From positions 1-35,000 of the forward strand of contig QIKG01000107.1 in assembly GCA_003232965.1 (NCBI GenBank): 35,000 nucleotides of DNA, given 5' to 3'. This DNA comes from Oceanospirillales bacterium (GTDB lineage Bacteria; Pseudomonadota; Gammaproteobacteria; Xanthomonadales; SZUA-36). Position numbers and translations under genes: made by a program. A model generated the notes under the pieces. The model was not told where the DNA came from. It saw only the letters and a program-made list of their open reading frames with translations, and searched no databases. The stretch's first letter is position 1; each line of letters begins with the position of its first letter. Shown piece after piece: positions 27,894 to 35,000 of the stretch.

Positions 27894-28985
27894 ATGAAGA
27901 TTATTGATCGCTACATGGCAATTACCGTTATTCGCGGGATACTCTCGATTTGGGTTCTGCTGCTGGGTTTTATTTTGGTGGTCACGCTGATATCAGAACT
28001 TCAGACCGACAAGGGTAGTTATGGCCTCGGGCAAGCCGCCTGGTATGTGCTTTTGCGAACCCCCTACCTTGCCTATCAAGTGTTTCCCTTTGCCGCTTTA
28101 ATCGGTACTTTGGTGAGTGTAGGTAATCTGGGTAATTCCCAAGAACTGGTCGCGCTGCGCTCATCCGGAGTATCGCGTCAGCGACTGACAGTTTCCGTGC
28201 TGATGGGTGCGAGCGTGTTATTGATTCCAATCATGATGGTGGGTGAATACCTGGCGCCGGATTTACAGCAGTCAGCTCGAATCTTTCGCTTTGCCCATAA
28301 AACCGGGCGCATCCATATGGGTGGCAGTGGTGGCTTGTGGATCAGGGATGGTGGTCAAATTATTAATATCCGGACACCGATTATTGTTCCGGGCGAAACA
28401 ACCCGTTTTTCCAGTATTCAAATCTATAACCTCGACAGTGACTTTAGCTTGCAATCCATGACCAATGCAAAGGAAGCCCTGCATACCACCAATGCGTCGG
28501 ACGGCTCGCCTGAGTGGGCCCTGTTACAGGTTTCTGAAACAGTAATCGGTGATTCGCGTATCCGGGTGCAACACGAGCCTAGGCGGGCTTGGGCCACTCG
28601 GGTCGAGGTTGGCTTGTTAAGCTCAGTGGTTAACCGCCCAAACGCTATGTCGATGCGTTCATTACATAATTATGCGGAGTACCTGCAGGAAAACGGGCAG
28701 GATGCGCGTGAATATGTAGCTGCATATTGGGAAAAAATCTATTTTCCATTCACAATTTATGCGCTATTACTGTTGGGCCTACCCTTTGTGTTTGTGATGA
28801 ACCGGCAGCAAAGTATCGGGGTTAATATTTTTGCAGGGATTGTAGCCGGGTCGGTTTATCTAGTAATGGCTCGTTGGGTACAAAACTTTGCCGAGGCTTT
28901 TGGCTTTCCTTTTTGGCTGATTGCCGCACTGCCTATCATTGCACTTTCTTCGTTTGGCCTTTATCGTCTGCGAAAGGCAGCTTGA
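27894..28985 (+). CDS. lptG: LptG, LPS export ABC transporter permease
   Basis: The 363-aa partner of LptF has the same six-segment, jellyroll-containing architecture and the usual MKIIDRYMAITVIRGILSIW start. The coupling region around NSQELVALRSSGVSRQRL is typical of LptG contact with the LptB ATPase. The C-terminal block LPFVFVMNRQQSIGVNIFAG is conserved. It ends 17 bases from the stop of the converging RDD gene. No clear terminator hairpin is visible in that small gap. Confidence 0.95.
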   Translation: MKIIDRYMAITVIRGILSIWVLLLGFILVVTLISELQTDKGSYGLGQAAWYVLLRTPYLAYQVFPFAALIGTLVSVGNLGNSQELVALRSSGVSRQRLTVSVLMGASVLLIPIMMVGEYLAPDLQQSARIFRFAHKTGRIHMGGSGGLWIRDGGQIINIRTPIIVPGETTRFSSIQIYNLDSDFSLQSMTNAKEALHTTNASDGSPEWALLQVSETVIGDSRIRVQHEPRRAWATRVEVGLLSSVVNRPNAMSMRSLHNYAEYLQENGQDAREYVAAYWEKIYFPFTIYALLLLGLPFVFVMNRQQSIGVNIFAGIVAGSVYLVMARWVQNFAEAFGFPFWLIAALPIIALSSFGLYRLRKAA

Positions 28986-29002
28986 GTGAAATATACTTAT
29001 AC

Positions 29003-29476
29003 CTAAATCCTTACCAGTCGGCTATGACTCACCAAATCGTGCCAGCAGGCACGATCTTTCCGCAGCAGCGATAAAATAAAGCCGCTGGCAAACACAATTA
29101 GACCCAACCAAGCGGCACAAAAGCGCAACATGCTGCCCATCCAGCTTATCTTGTCGCCAGTATCGGTAAGCAATTTAACTTTCCATGCCCGCATGCCTAG
29201 CGTTGCCCCGCCCTTACGCCAACTAATCGCAAAATAAAACCAGGCAGCTAAAAATAAAGAAGCAAGGTACAGCGGGTAGACCGTCTGCCCCGGAGTTACT
29301 GCCTCACCTGAATTGCCGGTAACCCATAGTGCTGTTAGCAAAAAGCTTATCGACAGTACAGCGAAGCTGTCGTAGAGAATAACCATTAAGCGCCTTAGCA
29401 GTCGGCAGTACACTGGTGCGCCGTCGGCTGAATTTAAATCTTTTTCACGCTGTTTTGAGTTGCTTATTTTGTCCAC
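29003..29476 (-). CDS. RDD-family membrane protein
   Basis: The 157-aa protein has three or four membrane segments with the RDD arrangement: LLRRLMVILYDSFAVLSI (R...D pair), then WRKGGATLGMRAWKVKLL and a C-terminal DRACWHDLVSHSRLV. RDD proteins are widespread, and some act in ion transport, but no single function is established. The start is a GTG at 29476 with AGGA about 10 bases upstream. It is convergent with lptG and divergent from the TonB operon. Confidence 0.85.
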   Translation of the reverse strand: MDKISNSKQREKDLNSADGAPVYCRLLRRLMVILYDSFAVLSISFLLTALWVTGNSGEAVTPGQTVYPLYLASLFLAAWFYFAISWRKGGATLGMRAWKVKLLTDTGDKISWMGSMLRFCAAWLGLIVFASGFILSLLRKDRACWHDLVSHSRLVRI

Positions 29477-29584
29477 TTTTGGTCTGTCCTGAGGAATAAT
29501 CGAGTTGCTATATTCTATATTTTTTTACGCTAGTACTGGAAATTTATCAAGCGCTTAGTTATCCTGAGTTATTGAGTTAACGGA

Positions 29585-29612
29585 TTCATATCGTTTTCTT
29601 GGGTAATATAAT
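29585..29612 (+). promoter_or_regulatory. Likely promoter of the TonB operon
   Basis: A -35 element TTCATA (29585-29590) and a perfect -10 element TATAAT (29607-29612) are 16 bases apart. Transcription would begin near 29619, about 40 bases before the DUF3450 gene start. I saw no convincing Fur box in the region, so iron control is not shown. Confidence 0.5.
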
Positions 29613-29659
29613 GAATATTCACCTTGTTTTTTCTGCTTCAACAGGACTGGAAACCGGCT

Positions 29660-30472
29660 ATGCCAATGCAAACTATCAAGCAAACTATCAAGCAAAATAT
29701 TAAACAAATCACCAAGCAACACTTTATCAGTTTGGTGCTCGTGTTGAGTTGTGTTCTATTCGCAGCTTCTTCTTTACAAGCCCAGTCTCTGAATTCTTCG
29801 ATCCAGACGCAAACGAAGATAAACACTGATGCCAAAAGGTCGCAGCAAAAAATCAGCAACCTCGCCAGTCAGACTCAAGACTTGTTGAATGATTTTCGTA
29901 AGGTCGTAAACGAAACCAATGGCTTGAAGGTTTACAACAAGCAGTTAGAAAAGGTTGTGACCGATCAGCGTAACGAAAAGACATCAATTACCAATCAACT
30001 GGCAGGCCTTGAGGCTACTAACCGTGGGGTTACCCCGCTGATGATTGATATGGTGGAAATGTTTGACAAGATTGTAGAGCGCGATATTCCCTTCCATCTT
30101 GAACAACGCCGCGAGCGAGTAGTTAAACTCAAAGCCATGCTTGACCGTGCAGATGTAACCACATCTGAAAAATATCGCCGGGTAATGGAAAACTATATTG
30201 CTGAATTGGAGTATGGCCGTACTACTGAGGCTTACCGGGGTCAGCTGGAAGACGGAACCGTGGTTGATTTCCTGCGAGTTGGCAGGACAATGTTGTTATA
30301 TCAATCCTCTGATTTAAAGCGTACTGGTAGATACAATCTCGAAACGCGGGCTTTTGAAGACCTGGGTGATGATTACCGCCTTGAAATTAAAGAAGGGCTG
30401 TCGATTGCCAAAAATGAAAAGGCACCTGATCTGGTTCCCCTGCCGGTTAGTGCACCGGAGAGCGCACGATGA
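29660..30472 (+). CDS. DUF3450 periplasmic coiled-coil protein of the TonB system
   Basis: The 270-aa protein has a basic N-terminus made of repeated (T/N)IKQ units, then a signal peptide (HFISLVLVLSCVLFAASSLQ, cleavage near AQA). A long coiled coil follows (about 50-115), and then the conserved region RGVTPLMIDMVEMFDKIVERDIPFHLEQRRERV typical of DUF3450. Family members are nearly always the first gene of a TtpC/ExbB/ExbD/TonB operon, as here. It may interact with the periplasmic part of TtpC. The frame is open to 29624, but ATG 29660, or 29666, follows a purine-rich GGAAA and is preferred. Confidence 0.85.
   Translation: MPMQTIKQTIKQNIKQITKQHFISLVLVLSCVLFAASSLQAQSLNSSIQTQTKINTDAKRSQQKISNLASQTQDLLNDFRKVVNETNGLKVYNKQLEKVVTDQRNEKTSITNQLAGLEATNRGVTPLMIDMVEMFDKIVERDIPFHLEQRRERVVKLKAMLDRADVTTSEKYRRVMENYIAELEYGRTTEAYRGQLEDGTVVDFLRVGRTMLLYQSSDLKRTGRYNLETRAFEDLGDDYRLEIKEGLSIAKNEKAPDLVPLPVSAPESAR
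29669..29716 (+). repeat. Four 12-bp units inside the DUF3450 gene
   Basis: The units CAAACTATCAAG (twice, identical), CAAAATATTAAA and CAAATCACCAAG are contiguous. They encode QTIK, QTIK, QNIK and QITK before the signal peptide. Copy-number change would lengthen or shorten the N-region in frame. Confidence 0.85.
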
Positions 30473-31824
30473 AAAAATTGATATTAATTTTTACCGCACT
30501 CCTGATCTTCGGTAGCAGCGCAAATGCCCAGTCCTTATCTGATCTTTATCGTCAAGTGCAAGAAGCAGTGGCGAATGAGGGCAAAATTAACAAAAAACGC
30601 GAGGCCGAATTTGTGGCGGCGCGGAATCGTCAGTCACAATTGTTAGCCCAAGCTAAGTCAGAACTGGCTGCTACGGAGCTCAGGGCCGAAGTACTGACAG
30701 CTGAATATTCTGCAAACGAAAAAGAACTTGCTGAGATGATGGAAACCCTGACAGATAGAATGGGTAACCTGGGTGAGTTATTCGGTGTAGTCCGGCAAAT
30801 TTCGGGTGATGTGCTTTCTGTTGTTAATGACTCTATGGTCAGTGCTCAATTTCCAGGCCGTGGTGAATTTCTCGCCGAGCTGGCGCAGGCTAAAGAGCTT
30901 CCAACTACTGCTGAATTGCGAAAGTTATGGGCTTCAATGGTTCATGAAATATCCGAAGCTGGTAAGGTCGCTAAATTCACCGCCCCAGTTATCGATGCCA
31001 ACGGCGAAAGACACGAGAATACTGAGGTTGTAAGAATCGGGGTATTTAATGCAATCGCAGACGGCAGTTTTCTGGTATGGGATACGGCTGTAGGTGGCGG
31101 TACTCTAGTGCAACTGGGTCGTCAGCCTGCCGGAAGATACCAGTCAATGGCTAAAGATCTTGAAAACACGACTAGTGGCACAACTAAGATGCCGGTTGAT
31201 TTTACTCGAGGCGCTATTCTAACCCTGGTGGTTAAGTCGAAAACTCCTTGGGAGCGGGTCAAAGAAGACGGTGGGCCTGTGGGTTGGGTAATCGTTGCAG
31301 TCGGCGTTTTCGGCTTGTTGCTGGCGCTGTGGAAGTTCCTTTCTCTGGCCGCTATTTCAACCAAAATTCGCAAACAGCGGAAGAGCGATACAGCTAATCA
31401 GGGCAACCCATTAGGTCGTGTTATGGCAGTCTATACTGATAACCCTGATGCCGAAATTGAAACCCTTGAGTTAAAACTGGATGAAGCAATTTTGCGTGAA
31501 ACCGCGCCGGTTGAGTCAACCCTTTCCTTTATCAAAGTTCTCTATGTGGTAGCTCCACTGCTGGGGCTTTTGGGTACGGTAGTTGGCATGATTGCTACCT
31601 TCCAGATGATTACCTTATTTGGTACCGGTGATCCTAAAATGATGGCTGGCGGCATTTCAACGGCACTGGTAACAACGGTTCTTGGTCTGGTGGTAGCGAT
31701 TCCGCTGACGCTGTTGCACAGTTATCTGCACAGCAGAGCAAAAACCATTATTCAGGTTCTCGAAGAACAGGCAGCTGGAATTATCGCTAGACTGGCAGAG
31801 AAGCGCGATGCTGGTACTGCATAA
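30469..31824 (+). CDS. MotA/TolQ/ExbB proton-channel protein, long TtpC type
   Basis: The 451-aa protein has a signal peptide (about 1-20), a periplasmic coiled-coil half (25-95), a middle domain, and a C-terminal ExbB-like channel module. That module has membrane segments at about 263-285 (GWVIVAVGVFGLLLALW), 345-370 (VAPLLGLLGTVVGMIATF) and 395-420. This long form matches TtpC of the Vibrio TonB2 system, which is needed for TonB2-dependent iron-siderophore uptake. Its ATG overlaps the DUF3450 stop (ATGA). Its own end overlaps the next gene by 17 bases. Confidence 0.88.
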   Translation: MKKLILIFTALLIFGSSANAQSLSDLYRQVQEAVANEGKINKKREAEFVAARNRQSQLLAQAKSELAATELRAEVLTAEYSANEKELAEMMETLTDRMGNLGELFGVVRQISGDVLSVVNDSMVSAQFPGRGEFLAELAQAKELPTTAELRKLWASMVHEISEAGKVAKFTAPVIDANGERHENTEVVRIGVFNAIADGSFLVWDTAVGGGTLVQLGRQPAGRYQSMAKDLENTTSGTTKMPVDFTRGAILTLVVKSKTPWERVKEDGGPVGWVIVAVGVFGLLLALWKFLSLAAISTKIRKQRKSDTANQGNPLGRVMAVYTDNPDAEIETLELKLDEAILRETAPVESTLSFIKVLYVVAPLLGLLGTVVGMIATFQMITLFGTGDPKMMAGGISTALVTTVLGLVVAIPLTLLHSYLHSRAKTIIQVLEEQAAGIIARLAEKRDAGTA

Positions 31825-32332
31825 TATACTCAACTCAATTCGTGAGTTTATAGAGCTCGGGGGCGATGTACTCTGGGCTATAGCACTGGTTGTGTTATTG
31901 ATGTGGACGCTGATTATTGAGAGGATCTGGTATTTTTATAAGATCTATCCCTCCGAGCGCAAACAGGTTGTATCAATCTGGGATCAGCGTGCAGATACAA
32001 CATCATGGTTTGCCAAGGGTATTCGTGATCAGATGATTTCCGATGCCAGTCTCAAGTTGAAACAGAATGTCGGCATGATTAATGCGTTGATCGCTATTTG
32101 CCCTTTATTGGGGCTACTGGGAACGGTAACTGGTATGGTCGGGGTTTTTGATGTTATGAACTATAGCGGTTCGAGTAATGCTAGGGCTATGGCGGATGGC
32201 GTTTCCAAGGCCACTATCCCAACAATGGCAGGCATGGTTGCTGCGTTATCGGGAGTGTATTTTGGTACATTCCTCGAGCGTAAGGCTGTTTCTGAATCCC
32301 AACAACTTGAAGACATGTTGCAAGCCCATTAG
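31808..32332 (+). CDS. exbB: ExbB, TonB-system proton-channel subunit
   Basis: The 174-aa inner-membrane protein has the three-helix ExbB layout: GGDVLWAIALVVLLMWTLII near the start, then the signature NALIAICPLLGLLGTVTGMV and a third helix PTMAGMVAALSGVYFGTF. With ExbD it uses proton flow to energise TonB. It is shorter than E. coli ExbB and resembles the ExbB2 type, which works together with TtpC. Translation is probably coupled to the upstream gene through the overlap. Confidence 0.92.
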   Translation: MLVLHNILNSIREFIELGGDVLWAIALVVLLMWTLIIERIWYFYKIYPSERKQVVSIWDQRADTTSWFAKGIRDQMISDASLKLKQNVGMINALIAICPLLGLLGTVTGMVGVFDVMNYSGSSNARAMADGVSKATIPTMAGMVAALSGVYFGTFLERKAVSESQQLEDMLQAH

Positions 32333-32372
32333 GTCTGCGGTAGTTTATAGCTTAGATATGAGAGGTTAATGC

Positions 32373-32780
32373 ATGGCACGAAGACGACATGCCCATGAAG
32401 AAGAAATTGAAATCAACATCACCCCGATGCTTGATATAGTGTTTATCATGCTTATCTTTTTCATTGTAACCACTTCATTCACTAAAGAAACGGGTGCGGT
32501 GATCAACAAACCCGAGGCGGCAACTACAACGGCGAAGAAGAACGGGACAATCTTAATTGGTATCCGCAGCAATGATGACATCTGGATAGCCAAACGCCAG
32601 ATGAAACTCAGCGATGTGCGGACTGCAGTAGAACGCGCGCATTCAGAAAACCCCAAAGGCAGTGTGGTAATTATCGCTGATAAGGGTGCTCGGGTTGGCA
32701 GAATAACCAAAGTGATGGACCAGGTGAAACTGGCCGGTATTAACGATATCGCGATTTCCGCTGAGTTACCGGGGAGCTGA
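32373..32780 (+). CDS. exbD: ExbD, TonB-system energy-transducing subunit
   Basis: The 135-aa protein has a short cytosolic start (MARRRHAHEEEIEINITPM) and one membrane helix, LDIVFIMLIFFIVTTSF, with the essential Asp. A periplasmic domain follows (GTILIGIRSNDDIWI, VVIIADKGARVGRI). GAGAGGTT lies upstream of the ATG. It ends 2 bases before tonB. Confidence 0.93.
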   Translation: MARRRHAHEEEIEINITPMLDIVFIMLIFFIVTTSFTKETGAVINKPEAATTTAKKNGTILIGIRSNDDIWIAKRQMKLSDVRTAVERAHSENPKGSVVIIADKGARVGRITKVMDQVKLAGINDIAISAELPGS

Positions 32781-32782
32781 GC

Positions 32783-33415
32783 ATGAAGACACCGAGAATG
32801 TTGGTCTCCTGTTTGCTGGCTGTTGCAGTAACTTTTAGCCTGTTTTATTTAATGGTAACCCTAGTTTTTTCAAATAACGATCGAGTGATTGATAAAGATA
32901 ATTTAGCCGGTATACACTTTGGGCCGGTAGATATACCTGAGGATGCTGCCTCTAAGCAGCGGATTAAACCTAAACCGCCACCGCCACCTAAAGAGCCACC
33001 ACCACCACCAAAAATGCAGGTAGATCAGGCTAATGTTGAACCTACCATACTGAATTTAAACATACCCAAGCTGGATGTGCCTTTGGTGGGTGGCAGTGGT
33101 TTGTTTTTGGGTAATTTTGCGGCGGTTGATCGTACAGCAGAAGGCGATATTATTCCGTTGGTTCGTATTCAGCCGCAGTATCCACGGGATGCCCAAATAA
33201 AAGGCACAGAAGGTTGGGTGACAATCGAGTTTACCATTACCCCAGTTGGTACGGTAACAAAGCCTCGGGTAATAGACTCTAAACCACCGCGAATATTTAA
33301 CCGCGAAGCCATTCGTGCCATTTTGAAATGGAAATTCAAACCTCGGGTAGTTGACGGTCAGGCTGTTGAGCGCCAGGCCACACAAACCATCGATTTTAAT
33401 TTGGGTGGTGACTGA
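32783..33415 (+). CDS. tonB: TonB, energy transducer to outer-membrane receptors
   Basis: The 210-aa protein has an N-terminal membrane anchor (LVSCLLAVAVTFSLFYLMVTLVF), a short proline-rich linker (KPKPPPPPKEPPPPPK, about 54-70) and the C-terminal TonB domain (about 128-210). That domain includes RIQPQYPRDAQIKGTEGWV and AIRAILKWKFKPRVVDG. The short linker is typical of TonB2-type proteins. It should carry energy from ExbB/ExbD to TonB-dependent receptors, none of which is in this window. Confidence 0.94.
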   Translation: MKTPRMLVSCLLAVAVTFSLFYLMVTLVFSNNDRVIDKDNLAGIHFGPVDIPEDAASKQRIKPKPPPPPKEPPPPPKMQVDQANVEPTILNLNIPKLDVPLVGGSGLFLGNFAAVDRTAEGDIIPLVRIQPQYPRDAQIKGTEGWVTIEFTITPVGTVTKPRVIDSKPPRIFNREAIRAILKWKFKPRVVDGQAVERQATQTIDFNLGGD

Positions 33416-34764
33416 TGGGTAACACGGCTGATATGAATCAATTAAATATGATTAAGCAGCAAGGCATACCTATACAGCTGCCTAAGAAATGGCCTATGCA
33501 ACTATCCACGCAGCTCACCAAGAAGCCGAGCCGTAGTCTCAAGGCCTGTCTTTTTGGGGCTTTGCTGTTGCTCAGCTTTTCGGGTTTTGCCGCAGAAGCT
33601 TGTCACCTTGAACGAGATGTACAAGCCGGCAGCTACAGTGAAATTGAATATAAACGGATGGAGAAAATTTACGCGGTTATTGGCGATGAAAAGTACGCTG
33701 AAGCGGCTACAGCGCTTAACGAACTGCTTAAGCGCACCAAAAACAATGACTATGTAAAGGCGATTGGTCATCAGCTATTGGCACAGGTTGAGTGGTCTCG
33801 AGAACGCTACCCGGCAGCCTTGAAGCATTTTGAAACCGCTGTTGAACTTAATGCCCTGCCGGATCAGACTCACTATGCATTAATGTACCAAATTGCACAG
33901 CTGTATTATGCGGACAAACGCTATACCGAAGCGTTAGCGCGGTTAGATATGTGGTTTTGTGAAATACCCGAAGAAGATATCAATCCGCTGGCGTATGTAC
34001 TCAAAGCCTCAATTCATGTGGCAGAGGAGGATTATCGAAGCGTTTTAGTTGCTATTAAAAGCGCAATCGACTTGTCGGATAAACCTAAAAAGAGCTGGTA
34101 TGAAGTTAAGCTCGCCTCACACTATGAGCTACAACAATTTCCTGAAGCGGCGGAAACATTGGAAGCTATGATTTCCCGCTGGCCTGAAAACAAGCAAAGC
34201 TGGTTGCAGCTTTCTTCAATTTATGTCAGGCTGAAACAACATAAGCGAGGGCTGGCGGTTCTGGCGCTGGCTTATAGCAATGGTCTGCTGGATAAAAAAT
34301 CAGATGTATTGCAACTGGTTAGTCTTAATCAGTATCTTGATCTTCCCTACAAGGCGGCAGTAATTTTGCAGAAAGGTATGGCCGATGGTCTGATTGAAAA
34401 AACAGAAAAAATGTTGACCCAGTTGGGTGATGCCTGGTATCAGGCTGAAGAGAGTGATAAAGCACTGCTTGCCTTTGGTGAGGCCGGTAAGTTGGCGAAT
34501 GATGGTAAGATTGATCTGCGCCGCGGTTATCTGCTTGCTGATAGTGAGAAATGGGCCGAGGCCGGCATAGCGATGAACAGTGCGATTAAAAAGGGTGGCA
34601 TCAAAGAAAAAGAAGTCGGTGATGCTTGGTTGCTTAAAGGCATGGCTGAATTTAATACTAATGAATACAAGGCAGCGAGAGATAGTTTTGGCAATGCAAG
34701 TCGGTATCAGAAGACAAGTAAAGCGGCTATGCAATGGATAAAACACATGAATGAGCTAAACTAG
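33415..34764 (+). CDS. TPR-repeat periplasmic protein of the TonB operon
   Basis: The 449-aa protein has a signal sequence at about residues 40-61 (SLKACLFGALLLLSFSGFAA) and then many helical repeats of TPR type, for example YPAALKHFETAVELNALPDQ, YTEALARLDMWF and DKALLAFGEAGKLA. A TPR protein commonly closes TtpC/ExbB2/ExbD2/TonB2 operons and is thought to aid complex function. The ATG at 33415 overlaps the tonB stop (TGATG). A start at 33496 would give a more normal signal peptide and is a real alternative. Confidence 0.85.
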   Translation: MGNTADMNQLNMIKQQGIPIQLPKKWPMQLSTQLTKKPSRSLKACLFGALLLLSFSGFAAEACHLERDVQAGSYSEIEYKRMEKIYAVIGDEKYAEAATALNELLKRTKNNDYVKAIGHQLLAQVEWSRERYPAALKHFETAVELNALPDQTHYALMYQIAQLYYADKRYTEALARLDMWFCEIPEEDINPLAYVLKASIHVAEEDYRSVLVAIKSAIDLSDKPKKSWYEVKLASHYELQQFPEAAETLEAMISRWPENKQSWLQLSSIYVRLKQHKRGLAVLALAYSNGLLDKKSDVLQLVSLNQYLDLPYKAAVILQKGMADGLIEKTEKMLTQLGDAWYQAEESDKALLAFGEAGKLANDGKIDLRRGYLLADSEKWAEAGIAMNSAIKKGGIKEKEVGDAWLLKGMAEFNTNEYKAARDSFGNASRYQKTSKAAMQWIKHMNELN

Positions 34765-34828
34765 TCGACATCGCATAGTGTTTTGTGGCATCTTAATAGG
34801 TACTTGATTAAAATTAGGGAGATAATAT

Positions 34829-35000
34829 ATGTTGCACCATGAAGAAGAACTTTTGGAAGATAAAGCTGAAACGAATGTTACTGGTGGCGCTACTAGTAGC
34901 AAAAAGAAAGTAGCCAAGAAAAAGGTAGCCAAGAAAAAGGTAGCCAAGAAAAAGGCAGCTAAGAAGAAAGTCGCCAAGAAAAAGGTAGCCAAGAAAAAGG
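34829..35000 (+). CDS. Lysine-rich repeat protein, histone H1-like / AlgP-like (5' part only)
   Basis: The ATG at 34829 follows AGGGAG by about 7 bases. The first 24 residues are acidic (MLHHEEELLEDKAETNVTGG), and then a KKKVA repeat begins and runs to the window edge. Such lysine/alanine repeat tails bind DNA non-specifically in bacterial H1-like proteins and in AlgP of Pseudomonas. The reading frame has no stop before 35000, so the length and any later domain are unknown. A long shadow frame on the other strand (MATFFLATFFLA-like) arises from the repeat and is not a gene. Confidence 0.8.
   Translation, partial: MLHHEEELLEDKAETNVTGGATSSKKKVAKKKVAKKKVAKKKAAKKKVAKKKVAKKK
34901..35000 (+). repeat. 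15-bp tandem repeats encoding KKKVA
   Basis: Units close to AAGAAAAAGGTAGCC follow one another at least six times and continue past the window end. One unit encodes KKKAA instead. Third-position differences (AAG/AAA, GTC/GTA, GCT/GCC) show that some copies have diverged, while neighbouring copies are identical. Confidence 0.9.

Noticed and set aside
34756-34992. Minus-strand frame encoding phenylalanine-rich FLATFFLA repeats
   Set aside because: It is the antisense shadow of the lysine-rich KKKVA repeat, which has a good ribosome site and start on the plus strand.

Overview
The window reads as a chromosomal segment of a Gram-negative gammaproteobacterium. The gene neighbourhoods (mutY-yggX, ftsY/rsmD/coaD-ferredoxin-ggt, holD-rimI, pepA-valS, divergent lptFG, and a DUF3450/ExbB/ExbD/TonB/TPR operon) match the Pseudomonadales/Cellvibrionales side of the class. 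A marine heterotroph is a reasonable inference, but the species cannot be named from the sequence.

Layout. 1-2560 (mostly minus): tRNA-Phe with a good sigma-70 promoter, then yggX, mutY and ftsY. 2647-8071 (plus): rsmD and its terminator; an in-frame fusion of phosphopantetheine adenylyltransferase with a 2[4Fe-4S] ferredoxin; then gamma-glutamyltranspeptidase, a metallo-beta-lactamase-fold hydrolase and a secreted M20 amidohydrolase, which look like a peptide/amide scavenging operon. 8072-9478: a gene-poor stretch with a probable C-terminal remnant of a beta-helix-type protein, a short imperfect repeat and one outer-membrane barrel gene. 9479-11773 (minus): proS and a DUF4124 protein.

11894-20337 (minus) is the accessory centre of the window. 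It is a surface-glycan cluster that is visibly more AT-rich in its middle genes. In transcription order it holds a 1223-aa sulfotransferase/coiled-coil/GT2/GT4 protein, a SAM methyltransferase, a second sulfotransferase, an APS-kinase/methyltransferase fusion, and a two-gene ABC-2 polysaccharide exporter. The APS-kinase domain could make PAPS, the two sulfotransferase domains could use it, two methyltransferase modules could add methyl groups, and the ABC pair could export the product. The coherent hypothesis is a sulfated and methylated surface glycan. A short transposase-like helix-turn-helix remnant lies at the upstream edge, between the cluster and pssA.

20557-28985: pssA, a divergent holD (DNA polymerase III psi), rimI, then convergent valS and pepA with no holC between them, then divergent lptF-lptG. 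29003-34764: a minus-strand RDD membrane protein and a plus-strand six-gene TonB energy-transduction operon of the Vibrio TonB2/TtpC type. The window ends inside a lysine-rich, 15-bp tandem-repeat gene that resembles histone-H1-like or AlgP-like DNA-binding proteins.
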